A stretch of 32,059 nt of DNA, taken from positions 1-32,059 of the forward strand of contig CABYWI010000009.1 in the NCBI GenBank assembly GCA_902522585.1, given 5' to 3'. A model generated the notes under the pieces. That model made no database searches. It was not told the DNA's origin and saw only the letters and a list, made by a program, of their open reading frames with translations. The position numbers and the translations under genes were made by a program. Numbering within the stretch: position 1 is the stretch's first letter; every line of letters begins with the position of its first letter. The stretch is from an uncultured Alphaproteobacteria bacterium. Its GTDB lineage: Bacteria > Pseudomonadota > Alphaproteobacteria > HIMB59. Positions 15,127-23,255 of this stretch are shown here, piece by piece.

Positions 15127-16111
15127 TCAATCATTCAGCAATGCTCTTCAAAAAATAAATCAAGCTGTTCCTCCTATTTGGATGATGCGCCAAGCTGGTC
15201 GGTATCATAGTCACTATCAACAACTCAAACAAAAATATACTTTTGAACAACTATGTCGTGAGCCCGATCTAGCTTGTGAAGTAACATTAGGTCCTGTTCA
15301 AGAGTTTGATTTTGATGCTGCTATTCTATTTAGCGATATACTTTTTCCGCTTGATTTTTTAGGTATGGGATTATCTTTTAGTCCTGGTCCTGTCTTTGAG
15401 AAAAATTTATCCAGATCGATGATCGATAATATGAACATAGATTCCTTTGAAGAATACATTCAATTTCAGCACCTAGCTCTTCAAAATATACGCTCATCTC
15501 TTCCTCAAAATAAATCTCTCATCGGGTTTACAGGGGGTCCTATTACTTTATACCACTTTGCAGTTCGAAATAATCCAATTACTGATAATTTATTAATTGA
15601 AGCCCTACCAGTATTAGAGAAAATTTTAAAAAAGAATATTGATATTCAATTTAAAAATGACATTGATCTTTTAATGATCTTTGACACTGAGGCTAATCAG
15701 CTAACGGATAAGGAGTTCGAGAACTATAGTCTTCCCTTTATTAAACAAATAGCTGATCAATATCCTAATCGTATTGGCTATTTCACTAAAAATATTTCTC
15801 ACTCTAAGTTTGAACTTCTTAAAGGAATATCAAATTTACAATTAACTGTCCTTGGAACACAGCATAATATTTTTAAAGAACTTTCTCAAACCCACCTATC
15901 CTTACAGGGTAATTTTTCCAATGAACTTTTAGCTATTCCTGAAAAATCTGATTTTCTAATGGCACTTAACGAATACATTGATTTATGTCAATCCTTTGAT
16001 GTCAGTCAACGCTCCGGCTGGATTGCAAGCTTAGATCATGGAGTGCAAAAGATCACACTTGAGACCAATATTCACCTTTTTATCGAACAAATAAGAACTA
16101 AATTAGCCTAA
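15095..16111 (+). CDS. hemE: Uroporphyrinogen decarboxylase
   Basis: Decarboxylates uroporphyrinogen III to coproporphyrinogen III. The 338-residue length is normal. PPIWMMRQAGRY (26-37) is the family signature; the substrate-binding aspartate region is AAILFSDILFPLDFLG, and LIGFTGGPITLYHF follows. The C-terminal GWIASLDHGVQ replaces the more usual GFIFNLGHGI, a mild divergence. The ATG at 15095 lies 32 bases inside hemB. A TTG at 15110, also inside hemB, is the next option and would shorten the N-terminus by five residues. hemH starts 18 bases after the stop. Confidence 0.95.
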   Translation: MEQEILSQVYNQSFSNALQKINQAVPPIWMMRQAGRYHSHYQQLKQKYTFEQLCREPDLACEVTLGPVQEFDFDAAILFSDILFPLDFLGMGLSFSPGPVFEKNLSRSMIDNMNIDSFEEYIQFQHLALQNIRSSLPQNKSLIGFTGGPITLYHFAVRNNPITDNLLIEALPVLEKILKKNIDIQFKNDIDLLMIFDTEANQLTDKEFENYSLPFIKQIADQYPNRIGYFTKNISHSKFELLKGISNLQLTVLGTQHNIFKELSQTHLSLQGNFSNELLAIPEKSDFLMALNEYIDLCQSFDVSQRSGWIASLDHGVQKITLETNIHLFIEQIRTKLA

Positions 16112-16129
16112 AAAACGTACCTTTTTTCA

Positions 16130-17152
16130 ATGGCAAACTTCAAAGGCAACGAGCTGTATATTCACGGATCTGGTTTAAAAACAGGTATCCTTCTGACAAA
16201 TTTAGGAACACCAGATGAACCAACGGCTCCTTCTTTGAAAACATACCTCCGACAATTCTTAAGTGATGAGAGGGTAATCGAAACTCCAAAACCAATTTGG
16301 TGGTTAATTTTAAACGGCATAGTTCTTCGCACAAGGCCCTCTAAATCTGCAAAGGCCTATCAATCGGTTTGGACAGATGATGGTTCACCTTTATTGCTTT
16401 ACACAAAAAAACAAAAAAACCTCATCAAAGAAAAATTAGAAAAAAAATATTCTAATCTAGTTTTTGATATTGGGATGAGATATGGCAATCCTAGTATTGC
16501 AGAAGGTTTAAATAATCTAAGAAAACAAAATTGTGATCGCATTATTGTTCTTCCCCTTTACCCTCAATATTGTGCCGCTACAACGGGTTCAACTTTTGAT
16601 GCAGTCGCCTTAGAGCTTCAAAAATGGCGTTGGGTTCCTTCTTTAAGATTTATTGGAGGTTATTATGATCAACCTCTCTATATTCAAGCATTAAAAAATA
16701 GTATTGAAGAATTCTGGAGTAAAAATGATAAACCAAAAAAACTACTTTTTAGTTACCACGGAATTCCAAAAAAATATTTAGACAAAGGGGACCCCTATCA
16801 CTGCTTCTGTAGGAAAACAACAAGACTAGTTGCGGAGTCCATGAACTTACCTGAAGATAGTTATATGACAACTTTTCAATCAAGGTTTGGTCCTGCAGAG
16901 TGGCTAAAACCCTATACTGACAAGACAATTGAAAGTTTAGCTAAAGAAGGTACCGATGATATCCATGTTATCAGCCCTGCCTTTTCTTCAGATTGCCTAG
17001 AGACCATTGAAGAACTAAATGAAGAAAATAGAGAAATTTTTATGGAAAATGGTGGGAAAAAATTTGGATATATCCCCTGTCTTAATGATCGAGATGATCA
17101 TATACTCCTCCTAACGTCGTTATTGGAAAACGAATTGCATGGATGGGTATGA
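16130..17152 (+). CDS. hemH: Ferrochelatase
   Basis: Inserts ferrous iron into protoporphyrin IX, the last step of protohaem synthesis. It has 340 residues. Family marks are LLTNLGTPDEPTAPSLKTYL (21-40), RPSKSAKAYQSVW (69-81), PLYPQYCAATTGS (142-154), the catalytic histidine in SYHGIPKKYLDKGDPYHC (His210), and SPAFSSDCLETIEE with the conserved acid Glu291. The gene is the only ferrochelatase in the window and is embedded between hemE (18-base gap) and hemF (overlap). Probably a membrane-associated or soluble cytosolic enzyme; no transmembrane segment is seen. Confidence 0.96.
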   Translation: MANFKGNELYIHGSGLKTGILLTNLGTPDEPTAPSLKTYLRQFLSDERVIETPKPIWWLILNGIVLRTRPSKSAKAYQSVWTDDGSPLLLYTKKQKNLIKEKLEKKYSNLVFDIGMRYGNPSIAEGLNNLRKQNCDRIIVLPLYPQYCAATTGSTFDAVALELQKWRWVPSLRFIGGYYDQPLYIQALKNSIEEFWSKNDKPKKLLFSYHGIPKKYLDKGDPYHCFCRKTTRLVAESMNLPEDSYMTTFQSRFGPAEWLKPYTDKTIESLAKEGTDDIHVISPAFSSDCLETIEELNEENREIFMENGGKKFGYIPCLNDRDDHILLLTSLLENELHGWV

Positions 17153-17967
17153 GCGAACAAGTACAAAATCAACAAAAACAAGCTGAAAAATGGTTTAAAG
17201 AACTACGTAATCAAATGGTTGGCGCTATCAAAAAAGTTGATGGTTCAACTTTTCAGGAAAAAGAATGGCAAAGACCTGGAGGTGGTGGTGGATTAATGTC
17301 TATCCTTAAGGGCGAGATCTTTGAAAAAGTTGGTGTGAATACTTCTACAGTATATGGTGAATTTAGTGAAGAATTTAGAGGTGATATGCCTGGGACTGAG
17401 GAAGATCCTAGTTTTTGGGCGAGTGGCATTTCCGTCGTGGCTCACATGAAAAATCCTAAAATTGCAGCTGCTCATTTCAATACTCGCTATATTACTACAA
17501 AAGGAAAACAGTGGTTTGGCGGAGGATGTGATTTAACACCCGCTATTCTGGAAGATAAAGAAACTAAAAATTTTCATGAGGGCTTAAAAAGAACATGCGA
17601 CCCACATGATAAAGAATATTACGAAAAATTTAAAAAACAATGTGATGAATACTTTTATTTGAAACATCGAAAAGAGCCGAGGGGAGTTGGAGGAGTTTTT
17701 TTCGACTACATTAGTAATAATTTTGAAAAAGATTTATTTTTTATTAAAGACATTGGTCAGTATTTTATTAACTTTATTATCGATAATGTAAATCGAAAGA
17801 AAGATTTTGAATACAACAAAGATGATTTAAGAACCCTATCACAAAAAAGATCTCGTTATGTGGAATTTAATTTATTATATGACCGGGGAACTTTATTTGG
17901 TTTAAAAACAGGTGGTAATATTGATGCCATACTTATGTCAATGCCTCCAGAGGCAAAATGGAATTAA
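17143..17967 (+). CDS. hemF: Oxygen-dependent coproporphyrinogen III oxidase
   Basis: Converts coproporphyrinogen III to protoporphyrinogen IX using molecular oxygen, implying an aerobic or microaerobic life. It has 274 residues. Visible are RPGGGGGLMSILKGEIFEK (44-62), AAHFNTRY (109-116), WFGGGCDLTP (124-133), KEPRGVGGVFFDY and SRYVEFNLLYDRGTLFGLKTGG near the C-terminus. Two starts are possible: ATG at 17143, or ATG at 17149, which would form an ATGA overlap with the hemH stop like other junctions in this window. No oxygen-independent HemN is present here. hemJ follows after 3 bases. Confidence 0.96.
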   Translation: MGMSEQVQNQQKQAEKWFKELRNQMVGAIKKVDGSTFQEKEWQRPGGGGGLMSILKGEIFEKVGVNTSTVYGEFSEEFRGDMPGTEEDPSFWASGISVVAHMKNPKIAAAHFNTRYITTKGKQWFGGGCDLTPAILEDKETKNFHEGLKRTCDPHDKEYYEKFKKQCDEYFYLKHRKEPRGVGGVFFDYISNNFEKDLFFIKDIGQYFINFIIDNVNRKKDFEYNKDDLRTLSQKRSRYVEFNLLYDRGTLFGLKTGGNIDAILMSMPPEAKWN

Positions 17968-17970
17968 ACA

Positions 17971-18387
17971 ATGTATGAGACCTTAAAAGTACTTCATATT
18001 ATTTCTTTTGTTTCTTGGTTTGCAGGCCTCTTTTATCTACCAAGATTATTTGTTTACCATATTGAAAACAATACCAATAAAGAAATGAATGAAGTTTTTC
18101 AAAGAATGGAATACAAGCTTCTTCGAATTATCATGAATCCTGCCATGATCTTAACTTGGGTTTTTGGCTTGGGGCTAATTCACTACGTTGGTTTTGCTTG
18201 GTGGTTGATTTTGAAGTTAATATTAGTCGCTATTTTAACTTGGTTTCACATGTACTTAGCAAAAATCAGAAAAAACTTAGAGCATAATTACAGAGATTAT
18301 AGCTCGCGATATTTACGAATAATCAATGAAGTTCCAACTATCCTTCTTGTCTTAATTGTTATACTTGTAGTAGTGAAACCTTTTTAA
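17971..18387 (+). CDS. hemJ: Protoporphyrinogen oxidase HemJ
   Basis: A membrane protoporphyrinogen IX oxidase of the HemJ (CopD-like/UPF0093) family, used by most alphaproteobacteria in place of HemG or HemY. The 138 residues contain four hydrophobic segments. The conserved N-terminal helix has LHIISFVSWFAGLFYLPR (His9), the middle part YKLLRIIMNPAMILTW, and the third helix WWLILKLILVAILTWFHMYL. These match the residues thought to bind haem b. It lies 3 bases after hemF and 3 bases before the MATE transporter, the last hem gene of the operon. Confidence 0.94.
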   Translation: MYETLKVLHIISFVSWFAGLFYLPRLFVYHIENNTNKEMNEVFQRMEYKLLRIIMNPAMILTWVFGLGLIHYVGFAWWLILKLILVAILTWFHMYLAKIRKNLEHNYRDYSSRYLRIINEVPTILLVLIVILVVVKPF

Positions 18388-18390
18388 TTT

Positions 18391-19749
18391 ATGGATCTCA
18401 CACAGGGTAATATTCGAAAGCAATTGATAAGCATGGCTGTGCCAGCTGGCATTGGGATGCTTTTTTATACCCTTTATAATGTCGTTGATACATTTTACGC
18501 TGGTCTTATTAGTATCGAGGCTTTAGCAGGACTTGCCATTTCTTTCCCCGTCTATTTCATACTATTGGCTTTTGCGGTAGGTTTTGGACAAGGAACAACA
18601 GCGTTAGTTTCAAACTTACTAGGAGCAAAAAAAGAAGAAGATGCTGTCTACATATATATTCAATCTTTAACGATTTCTTTAATTCTTTCAGTTTTAATTG
18701 GATATATCACCTATAAAATCTCAGAACCTGTTTTTATATTTTTTGGAGCTAGTGATCTTTTTTTGGAAAATGGTCTTCGCTATATGCAAACTCTGGCATA
18801 CGGTGCTCCTTTTTTTATTTTTGCCAATGTCATCAACTCCTTTTTATATGCACAAGGTGATACAAAAAAAAATAGAAACGCTCTTATTATTGGCTTTATC
18901 ATAAATTTGATCTTCAACCCTATTCTGTCTTTAGGCATTGGTCCTTTCCCTGCCTTGGGAACAATGGGTATTGCAATTGCCACTATTCTTTGCCAAATAT
19001 TTAATGTTATTTATTTAGGATATTTTGTTCTTAAAAGTCCTTTATCCAAAAAATTTCAATTTAGCTACTGTAAACTTCAAACTAAGATGGCATTTGATAT
19101 ATTCAAACAGGCTTTTCCAGCGAGTATGAACATGTTACTTATTGGAATAGGTTTTTTTATTATTCAAAAATATGTGACAGGCTATGGAGCAAATGCTAGT
19201 GCTGGATATGGTATAGCTTTAAGAATAGAACAAATTATCCTTTTACCCGCTATTGGTCTTAATACAGCAATGTTAAGTATGACAGGCCAAAATTATGGAG
19301 CTAAAAATTTTGACAGAATTTATGAGGCTTTTGTCACTTCGCTTAAATTAGCTTTATTACTAATGGTCTTCGGCTCAGCTATCCTCTTTCTCGCAGGTGA
19401 ACAAATGGCATTTTTATTCACTCGAGATACTGAGGTAATTAAAATAGCTGGAAGCTATTTATTCATGGCTGCGTTTCTTACTTTTGTCTATCAGGTGATA
19501 CATCAAAGCGGTTCAGTTTTATCAGGTATGAAAAAGCCTACAATTAATGCCTTTTATACTCTCTTAAGACTCGCAATTATTCCTCCATTTACTTTTTACT
19601 TTTTTTCACAAACTTTAGGGCTTGGATTGAAAGGTATCTGGTGGGCCATCCTTTGTAGCAATATTATCGCCGCCTTCTTAATTTTCTTTCATATGCGATA
19701 TTTAATTAAAAAAGAGGGATTAGCACTTAAGACTAATCCTGCTACTTGA
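18391..19749 (+). CDS. MATE family efflux transporter
   Basis: A 452-residue polytopic membrane protein with about 12 predicted helices in two homologous halves. The N-terminal IRKQLISMAVPAGIGMLFYTLYNVVDTFYAG and the matching second-half FKQAFPASMNMLLIGIGFFI are typical of MATE (DinF/NorM-like) Na+ or H+ antiporters. The conserved GQGTTALVSNLLGA and MTGQNYGAKNFDR loops are present. Substrate is unknown. It is 3 bases after hemJ, so cotranscription with haem genes is likely; export of a porphyrin intermediate or toxic by-product is a speculation from position alone. It overlaps the converging permease gene by 8 bases. Confidence 0.9.
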   Translation: MDLTQGNIRKQLISMAVPAGIGMLFYTLYNVVDTFYAGLISIEALAGLAISFPVYFILLAFAVGFGQGTTALVSNLLGAKKEEDAVYIYIQSLTISLILSVLIGYITYKISEPVFIFFGASDLFLENGLRYMQTLAYGAPFFIFANVINSFLYAQGDTKKNRNALIIGFIINLIFNPILSLGIGPFPALGTMGIAIATILCQIFNVIYLGYFVLKSPLSKKFQFSYCKLQTKMAFDIFKQAFPASMNMLLIGIGFFIIQKYVTGYGANASAGYGIALRIEQIILLPAIGLNTAMLSMTGQNYGAKNFDRIYEAFVTSLKLALLLMVFGSAILFLAGEQMAFLFTRDTEVIKIAGSYLFMAAFLTFVYQVIHQSGSVLSGMKKPTINAFYTLLRLAIIPPFTFYFFSQTLGLGLKGIWWAILCSNIIAAFLIFFHMRYLIKKEGLALKTNPAT

Positions 19750-20482
19750 TTTCAAATTTCTTCTCTAACCTACGGACAAAGAAAGAGGCTATTAAAATTA
19801 AGACTAAATATTCCAAAACTAAGAATGAATAAATTTCTAAAGGACGATACGTAGTAACAATTAATTCATTAGCCCTTCTTGTAAGATCTCCTAAACCTAT
19901 TACAGATATTAGAGAACTCATTTTTAAAATATAAATACCTTGATTCATTAGTGCAGGAGTAATAATTCTAATGGCTTGAGGTAAGGTCACTTTTAAAAAA
20001 ACCAAACTAGGTTTAAGGCCTAAAGATCGTGCGGCTTCAATTTGACCTTTTTTAATCGCCTGGATACCTGATCGATAAATCTCGGAGATGAAAGCTGACT
20101 CATGTAAGACCAAAGTGATAACACCAGCTACAAAGGGATTAAAGGATAAACCTCCGCCAAATATCGATGGCAAACCATAATAAATCCAAAGTAAAAGAAC
20201 CAATACCGGTATTGCTCTAAAAATTTCTACATATACAAGATTAATTGATCGAATAGATTTTTTTGAACTAAAGTTAGGAAGAGTTATCATTAGCCCGACA
20301 ATTGCTGCTAGAACTAAACTGACTATTGAAATCCAAATTGTAGTCCAAAGACCTCCAATAAGAAATTCAATATTAGAAGACCCTTGAGGATGAAAAGGAT
20401 TAATGGAAAACCATGCAAAATTATAAGTTCCAGCACAGCTAGATAAAAAAAAAGCTAAAAATAAATAAATTAATCTATTCAT
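19742..20482 (-). CDS. Orphan amino-acid ABC transporter permease with N-terminal lipobox
   Basis: An inner-membrane permease of the polar amino-acid ABC family (HisM/GltK type). GGLWTTIWISIVSLVLAAIVG starts the permease domain, FRAIPVLVLLLWIYYGLP is the conserved second-helix region, and the ATPase-contact EAA loop reads EAARSLGLKPSLVFLKVTLPQA near 149-170. I start it at the ATG at 20480-20482, one codon inside a TTG-initiated frame. The first 20 residues look like a lipoprotein signal, with LSSC (Cys16), which is unusual for a permease. No ATPase or binding protein is adjacent. It may borrow AapP or a distant ATPase. Its end overlaps the MATE gene tail to tail. Confidence 0.87.
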   Translation of the reverse strand: MNRLIYLFLAFFLSSCAGTYNFAWFSINPFHPQGSSNIEFLIGGLWTTIWISIVSLVLAAIVGLMITLPNFSSKKSIRSINLVYVEIFRAIPVLVLLLWIYYGLPSIFGGGLSFNPFVAGVITLVLHESAFISEIYRSGIQAIKKGQIEAARSLGLKPSLVFLKVTLPQAIRIITPALMNQGIYILKMSSLISVIGLGDLTRRANELIVTTYRPLEIYSFLVLEYLVLILIASFFVRRLEKKFEIK

Positions 20483-20524
20483 CAATAGTCAATAAAATAA
20501 CGGATGTATGTTAGAAAACCAGAT

Positions 20525-20938
20525 TTAAGTCAAATCTTTTAAGTCTTCCAAGTGTTTGCTCAATGCTCTAGTAGATAATTGAATTTCATATATAAACATC
20601 AAAATAGCGATTGCAAATATTAACACACCTAGGCCAAAACAGTTTAATGCCAATTGGTATTTCTCTAAATAACTCGCAAAGATGCTAAAAAGGTTACTAA
20701 GAAAACTTAGTCCTGATAGAGTTTGAATTGCTCTTACTAGCTTTAAACGCTTTGTTAATATTATGATTTGATCAAAATAATGACCAGCAGTTTTTTTTGA
20801 GTGTTTATTTAAAACAATCAAATCATGAATTTTTCTGATCAAAGATGCAAGAGAAGTATATCGATTTCCAAATGAAATCATCATTAAAGGAATAGCAGGG
20901 AAGAGTAATGCTGGATAAAGTGTGGTGAAGTTACTCAT
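20525..20938 (-). CDS. DUF2721 family membrane protein
   Basis: A 137-residue protein matching DUF2721: an N-terminal hydrophobic segment (LLFPAIPLMMISFGNRYTSLASLIRKIHD), a charged middle with a heptad-like stretch ending LTKRLKLVRAIQTL, a second hydrophobic block SGLSFLSNLFSIFASYL, and a C-terminal helix with MFIYEIQLSTRALSKHLEDL. The family has no known function. It lies 42 bases upstream of the orphan permease on the same strand and may share its transcript. Nothing in it suggests an enzymatic role. Confidence 0.75.
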   Translation of the reverse strand: MSNFTTLYPALLFPAIPLMMISFGNRYTSLASLIRKIHDLIVLNKHSKKTAGHYFDQIIILTKRLKLVRAIQTLSGLSFLSNLFSIFASYLEKYQLALNCFGLGVLIFAIAILMFIYEIQLSTRALSKHLEDLKDLT

Positions 20939-21166
20939 GTTTGAAATTTAAAGAGAAGAGCAGTCAGTTTTCTTTAGGAGGGAATAGCTGAGAATATTAT
21001 GTTAAACTTAATAAAATTTTTTATTTCTACTCTTCTCAATCATTAATTTAATAAAATTATTTATAATGAGTATTGCCAAGTTTGCACAATAAGTATGCGC
21101 AAGTTAAATACCATTAAATAAATATTTTTATGCTAGTGAAGGCAATATTGGAATTTTTAAATGGTT

Positions 21167-21778
21167 TTAGGACAACTCTGAAAAAATTAGAAAGATAACT
21201 AAGCCGATCAGGTAGATAATAATAATGGTATTAGCTATATTCCAAACTTTTTTATTTAGAAAATAACGTCTCAGAAAGTAGCCCATATAACCAATAAAAT
21301 AAAAAAATAAAAAAGAGGCCAAGGTAGCACCTAATCCAAATAAAATCTTTTGATTTAAGAAGTCAAAAGATTTAGAGAGATTACCTAAAATAAAAACTGT
21401 ATCAGAGTACACATGGGGATTTAAAAAAGTGAAGCCTAATGTTTGAGCTATTATGGCTGATTTAGGAATTACTTCTTTTGAAGTATTAACCTCTAATGGT
21501 GTATGAAATGATTTGATTTTTCCCCATATAAAATGCAGTAAAAAAGCAATAAGGGTCAAATTGAGAAACAAAGTTACTTTACTTGTCATTATTGATTGGA
21601 TTGAATAAAAAATAAAAATACCCAGAAAAATTAATAAAAAATCACTGAATGCGCAGATTGTGGTAACCAGAAATATATGATTTTTCTTGATACCTTGTTC
21701 GATAACAAAAAGATTTTGAGCTCCAATAGCCATAATAAAGCTCAAGCCAGTAGTAAACCCAAATAGAAATTCGTTCAT
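21167..21778 (-). CDS. LysE/ArgO-type amino-acid exporter
   Basis: A 203-residue inner-membrane protein with about six helices. The N-terminal FTTGLSFIMAIGAQNLFVIEQGIKKNH and ICAFSDFLLIFLG are the LysE/ArgO signature, and the middle FTFLNPHVYSDTVFILG carries the conserved Asn-Pro-His region. It predicts export of basic amino acids (lysine or arginine). The 228 bases downstream contain no recognisable terminator. No LysG/ArgP-type regulator is adjacent. The other RhtB/LysE protein in this window, at 25894-26520, is clearly a different subfamily. Confidence 0.87.
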   Translation of the reverse strand: MNEFLFGFTTGLSFIMAIGAQNLFVIEQGIKKNHIFLVTTICAFSDFLLIFLGIFIFYSIQSIMTSKVTLFLNLTLIAFLLHFIWGKIKSFHTPLEVNTSKEVIPKSAIIAQTLGFTFLNPHVYSDTVFILGNLSKSFDFLNQKILFGLGATLASFLFFYFIGYMGYFLRRYFLNKKVWNIANTIIIIYLIGLVIFLIFSELS

Positions 21779-21909
21779 GACAATTTTGCACAGTTTATAG
21801 ACTTTACTCTTAAAATCTATTTAGTAAGTTTCCCTTATGAGAGTATTTATAGGATCCGTTTTCTTTGCTTTGTTTTTTATTTATGTTGTAACCGAAGGTT
21901 TCACAAAAA

Positions 21910-22491
21910 TCAGTCTACCTCTATAAATCTTCTCTTTTTATCAGTCTTCCATTCATCACTAAATCTCAATGTTCCCATATGCATAGGAATATCCTGCTTT
22001 ACAATTAAATTTTCTTCATCAAAGCCATAGAAGGCTTCATGCAAATAACGAAATTCTAATAAATGATTGAGGATGCCGTAGTTGATATCTTTAATTATTG
22101 TAGGATCGACGTTTTGATTGGTGATAAAGACATAATCTTCACCAGCTGGAAAATATAAAATAGATCTTATTGCAAGGTTTGAGGGTCTATTAGCTAGATC
22201 TGCTTTCTTGATAATGGCATATTGAAATTGGTTTTGTTCAATTTTTTTAATTATTTCATCTACGCTATCGTCTAATCGTGTTAAACAGTCAAGGGTATTG
22301 GATCCGCCGAAACTATGAGATATTCTCAACTCACGATCAAGTAATTTACAAATACTTTTGGCCAAAACATATTCCATTGTGATGGGAGACCTAACTAAAA
22401 TTGTCAGAGATAAATCTTGAGTTAGCGCGATCACAGTATTGAATTTAAAGATGAAAATACAAATCAGAATAATAAGTGATTTGAAATACAT
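21910..22491 (-). CDS. Short TAXI-like periplasmic solute-binding protein
   Basis: A 193-residue secreted protein. Residues 1-22 form a signal peptide (MYFKSLIILICIFIFKF, cleavage near VIA-L). The mature part resembles the first lobe of TAXI-type TRAP receptors or related binding proteins: an LTILVRSPITMEYVLAKSICKLL helix, SFGGSNTLDCLTRL and FQYAIIKKADLA, corresponding to the Gly-Gly-Ser and query-Asp regions of those receptors. Full TAXI proteins are about 300 residues, so it is short by a third. No TRAP permease is nearby. It could also be an unrelated periplasmic protein. It is divergent from the TauE gene across a 50-base gap. Confidence 0.5.
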   Translation of the reverse strand: MYFKSLIILICIFIFKFNTVIALTQDLSLTILVRSPITMEYVLAKSICKLLDRELRISHSFGGSNTLDCLTRLDDSVDEIIKKIEQNQFQYAIIKKADLANRPSNLAIRSILYFPAGEDYVFITNQNVDPTIIKDINYGILNHLLEFRYLHEAFYGFDEENLIVKQDIPMHMGTLRFSDEWKTDKKRRFIEVD

Positions 22492-22541
22492 AGATTACTT
22501 TTAACATAAAACACTCTAAATTAATCCGAGATTTATTCACT

Positions 22542-23255
22542 ATGCCAAGTTTTCCTATTATCGCTACGATTGCTTGTATTGCCTATGGTATTGAGAGTAT
22601 TTTTGGTTTTGGGGGAACAATCATATTCCTTGGTCTTAGTGGGCTTTTTTTTGATTTTAATTCATTGTTAAAACTAGCAATGATTGTAGGCCTCTCCTCT
22701 GGGTTAGCGGTACTAATTCAATCTTACAAACATCTATCTTGGCGTCATTTAGTAAAAATTTTAGCCTATACTATTCCAGGTGCCTTAGTAGGAACGCTAT
22801 TGATTTCTTCAATAACCTCTGAGTGGCTGATCAAATTTTTCGCGTTACTGTTGATCATTTACGCTTGTTTTAATTTATTTTTACCAAATCTACTTATTCC
22901 AGATATTCTCAAGAAAGCTCTAGTCATTTTGGGAGGTTTTATTCAGGGGGTGTACACCATAGGTGGCCCTTTTGTGTTAATGGGATACAAAGATCATTTT
23001 TCTTCAAAGCAGGAATTGCGATCTACAATGGCAGGCTACTTTTTTATTATCAATAGTCTTCGTGTGATATTTTATATTTTATTGGGTGGAAGCTATTTAG
23101 AAATTGTATCTACTTACTATCCAATTGCTTTTATGGTGATGATTAGTGTTTGGTTAGGTTATCTGGTCCACAGAAGAATTTCAGAACTTTTATTCAAAAA
23201 ATTAATAATTATTGCTATTTTATTTATTGGAATAATAATTTTAGTTACAAAATGA
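22542..23255 (+). CDS. TauE/SafE family sulfite exporter/anion permease
   Basis: A 237-residue polytopic membrane protein of the TauE/SafE family with about seven or eight helices. Marks are the N-terminal AYGIESIFGFGGTIIFLGLSGLF, the central PGALVGTLLIS, and the second-half repeat GGFIQGVYTIGGPFVLMGY. Family members move sulfite, sulfoacetate or other small anions across the inner membrane. Its stop overlaps the next start (ATGA), so it is translationally coupled to the DUF3445 gene; that pairing hints at a shared small-molecule substrate. No regulator is adjacent. Confidence 0.88.
   Translation: MPSFPIIATIACIAYGIESIFGFGGTIIFLGLSGLFFDFNSLLKLAMIVGLSSGLAVLIQSYKHLSWRHLVKILAYTIPGALVGTLLISSITSEWLIKFFALLLIIYACFNLFLPNLLIPDILKKALVILGGFIQGVYTIGGPFVLMGYKDHFSSKQELRSTMAGYFFIINSLRVIFYILLGGSYLEIVSTYYPIAFMVMISVWLGYLVHRRISELLFKKLIIIAILFIGIIILVTK

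Noticed and set aside
20939..21166. 228-base gap, examined for an RNA gene or leader
   Set aside because: AT-rich with a loose TTGC/GCAA inverted repeat near 21080-21105, an unlinked AGGAGG at 20977-20982 and 8- to 15-codon frames only; no tRNA fold or conserved RNA motif seen.
21837..21926. 29-codon plus-strand frame (MRVFIGSVFFALFFIYVVTE start)
   Set aside because: It has one hydrophobic helix, but no ribosome site, no promoter and no recognised family, and it overlaps the converging TAXI-like gene by 17 bases. It could be a real membrane micropeptide, but there is not enough to call it.
23150..23251. Upstream start for the DUF3445 gene
   Set aside because: The extra 34 residues are only the alternate frame of the tauE 3' end; the ATGA start at 23252 gives the family N-terminus.
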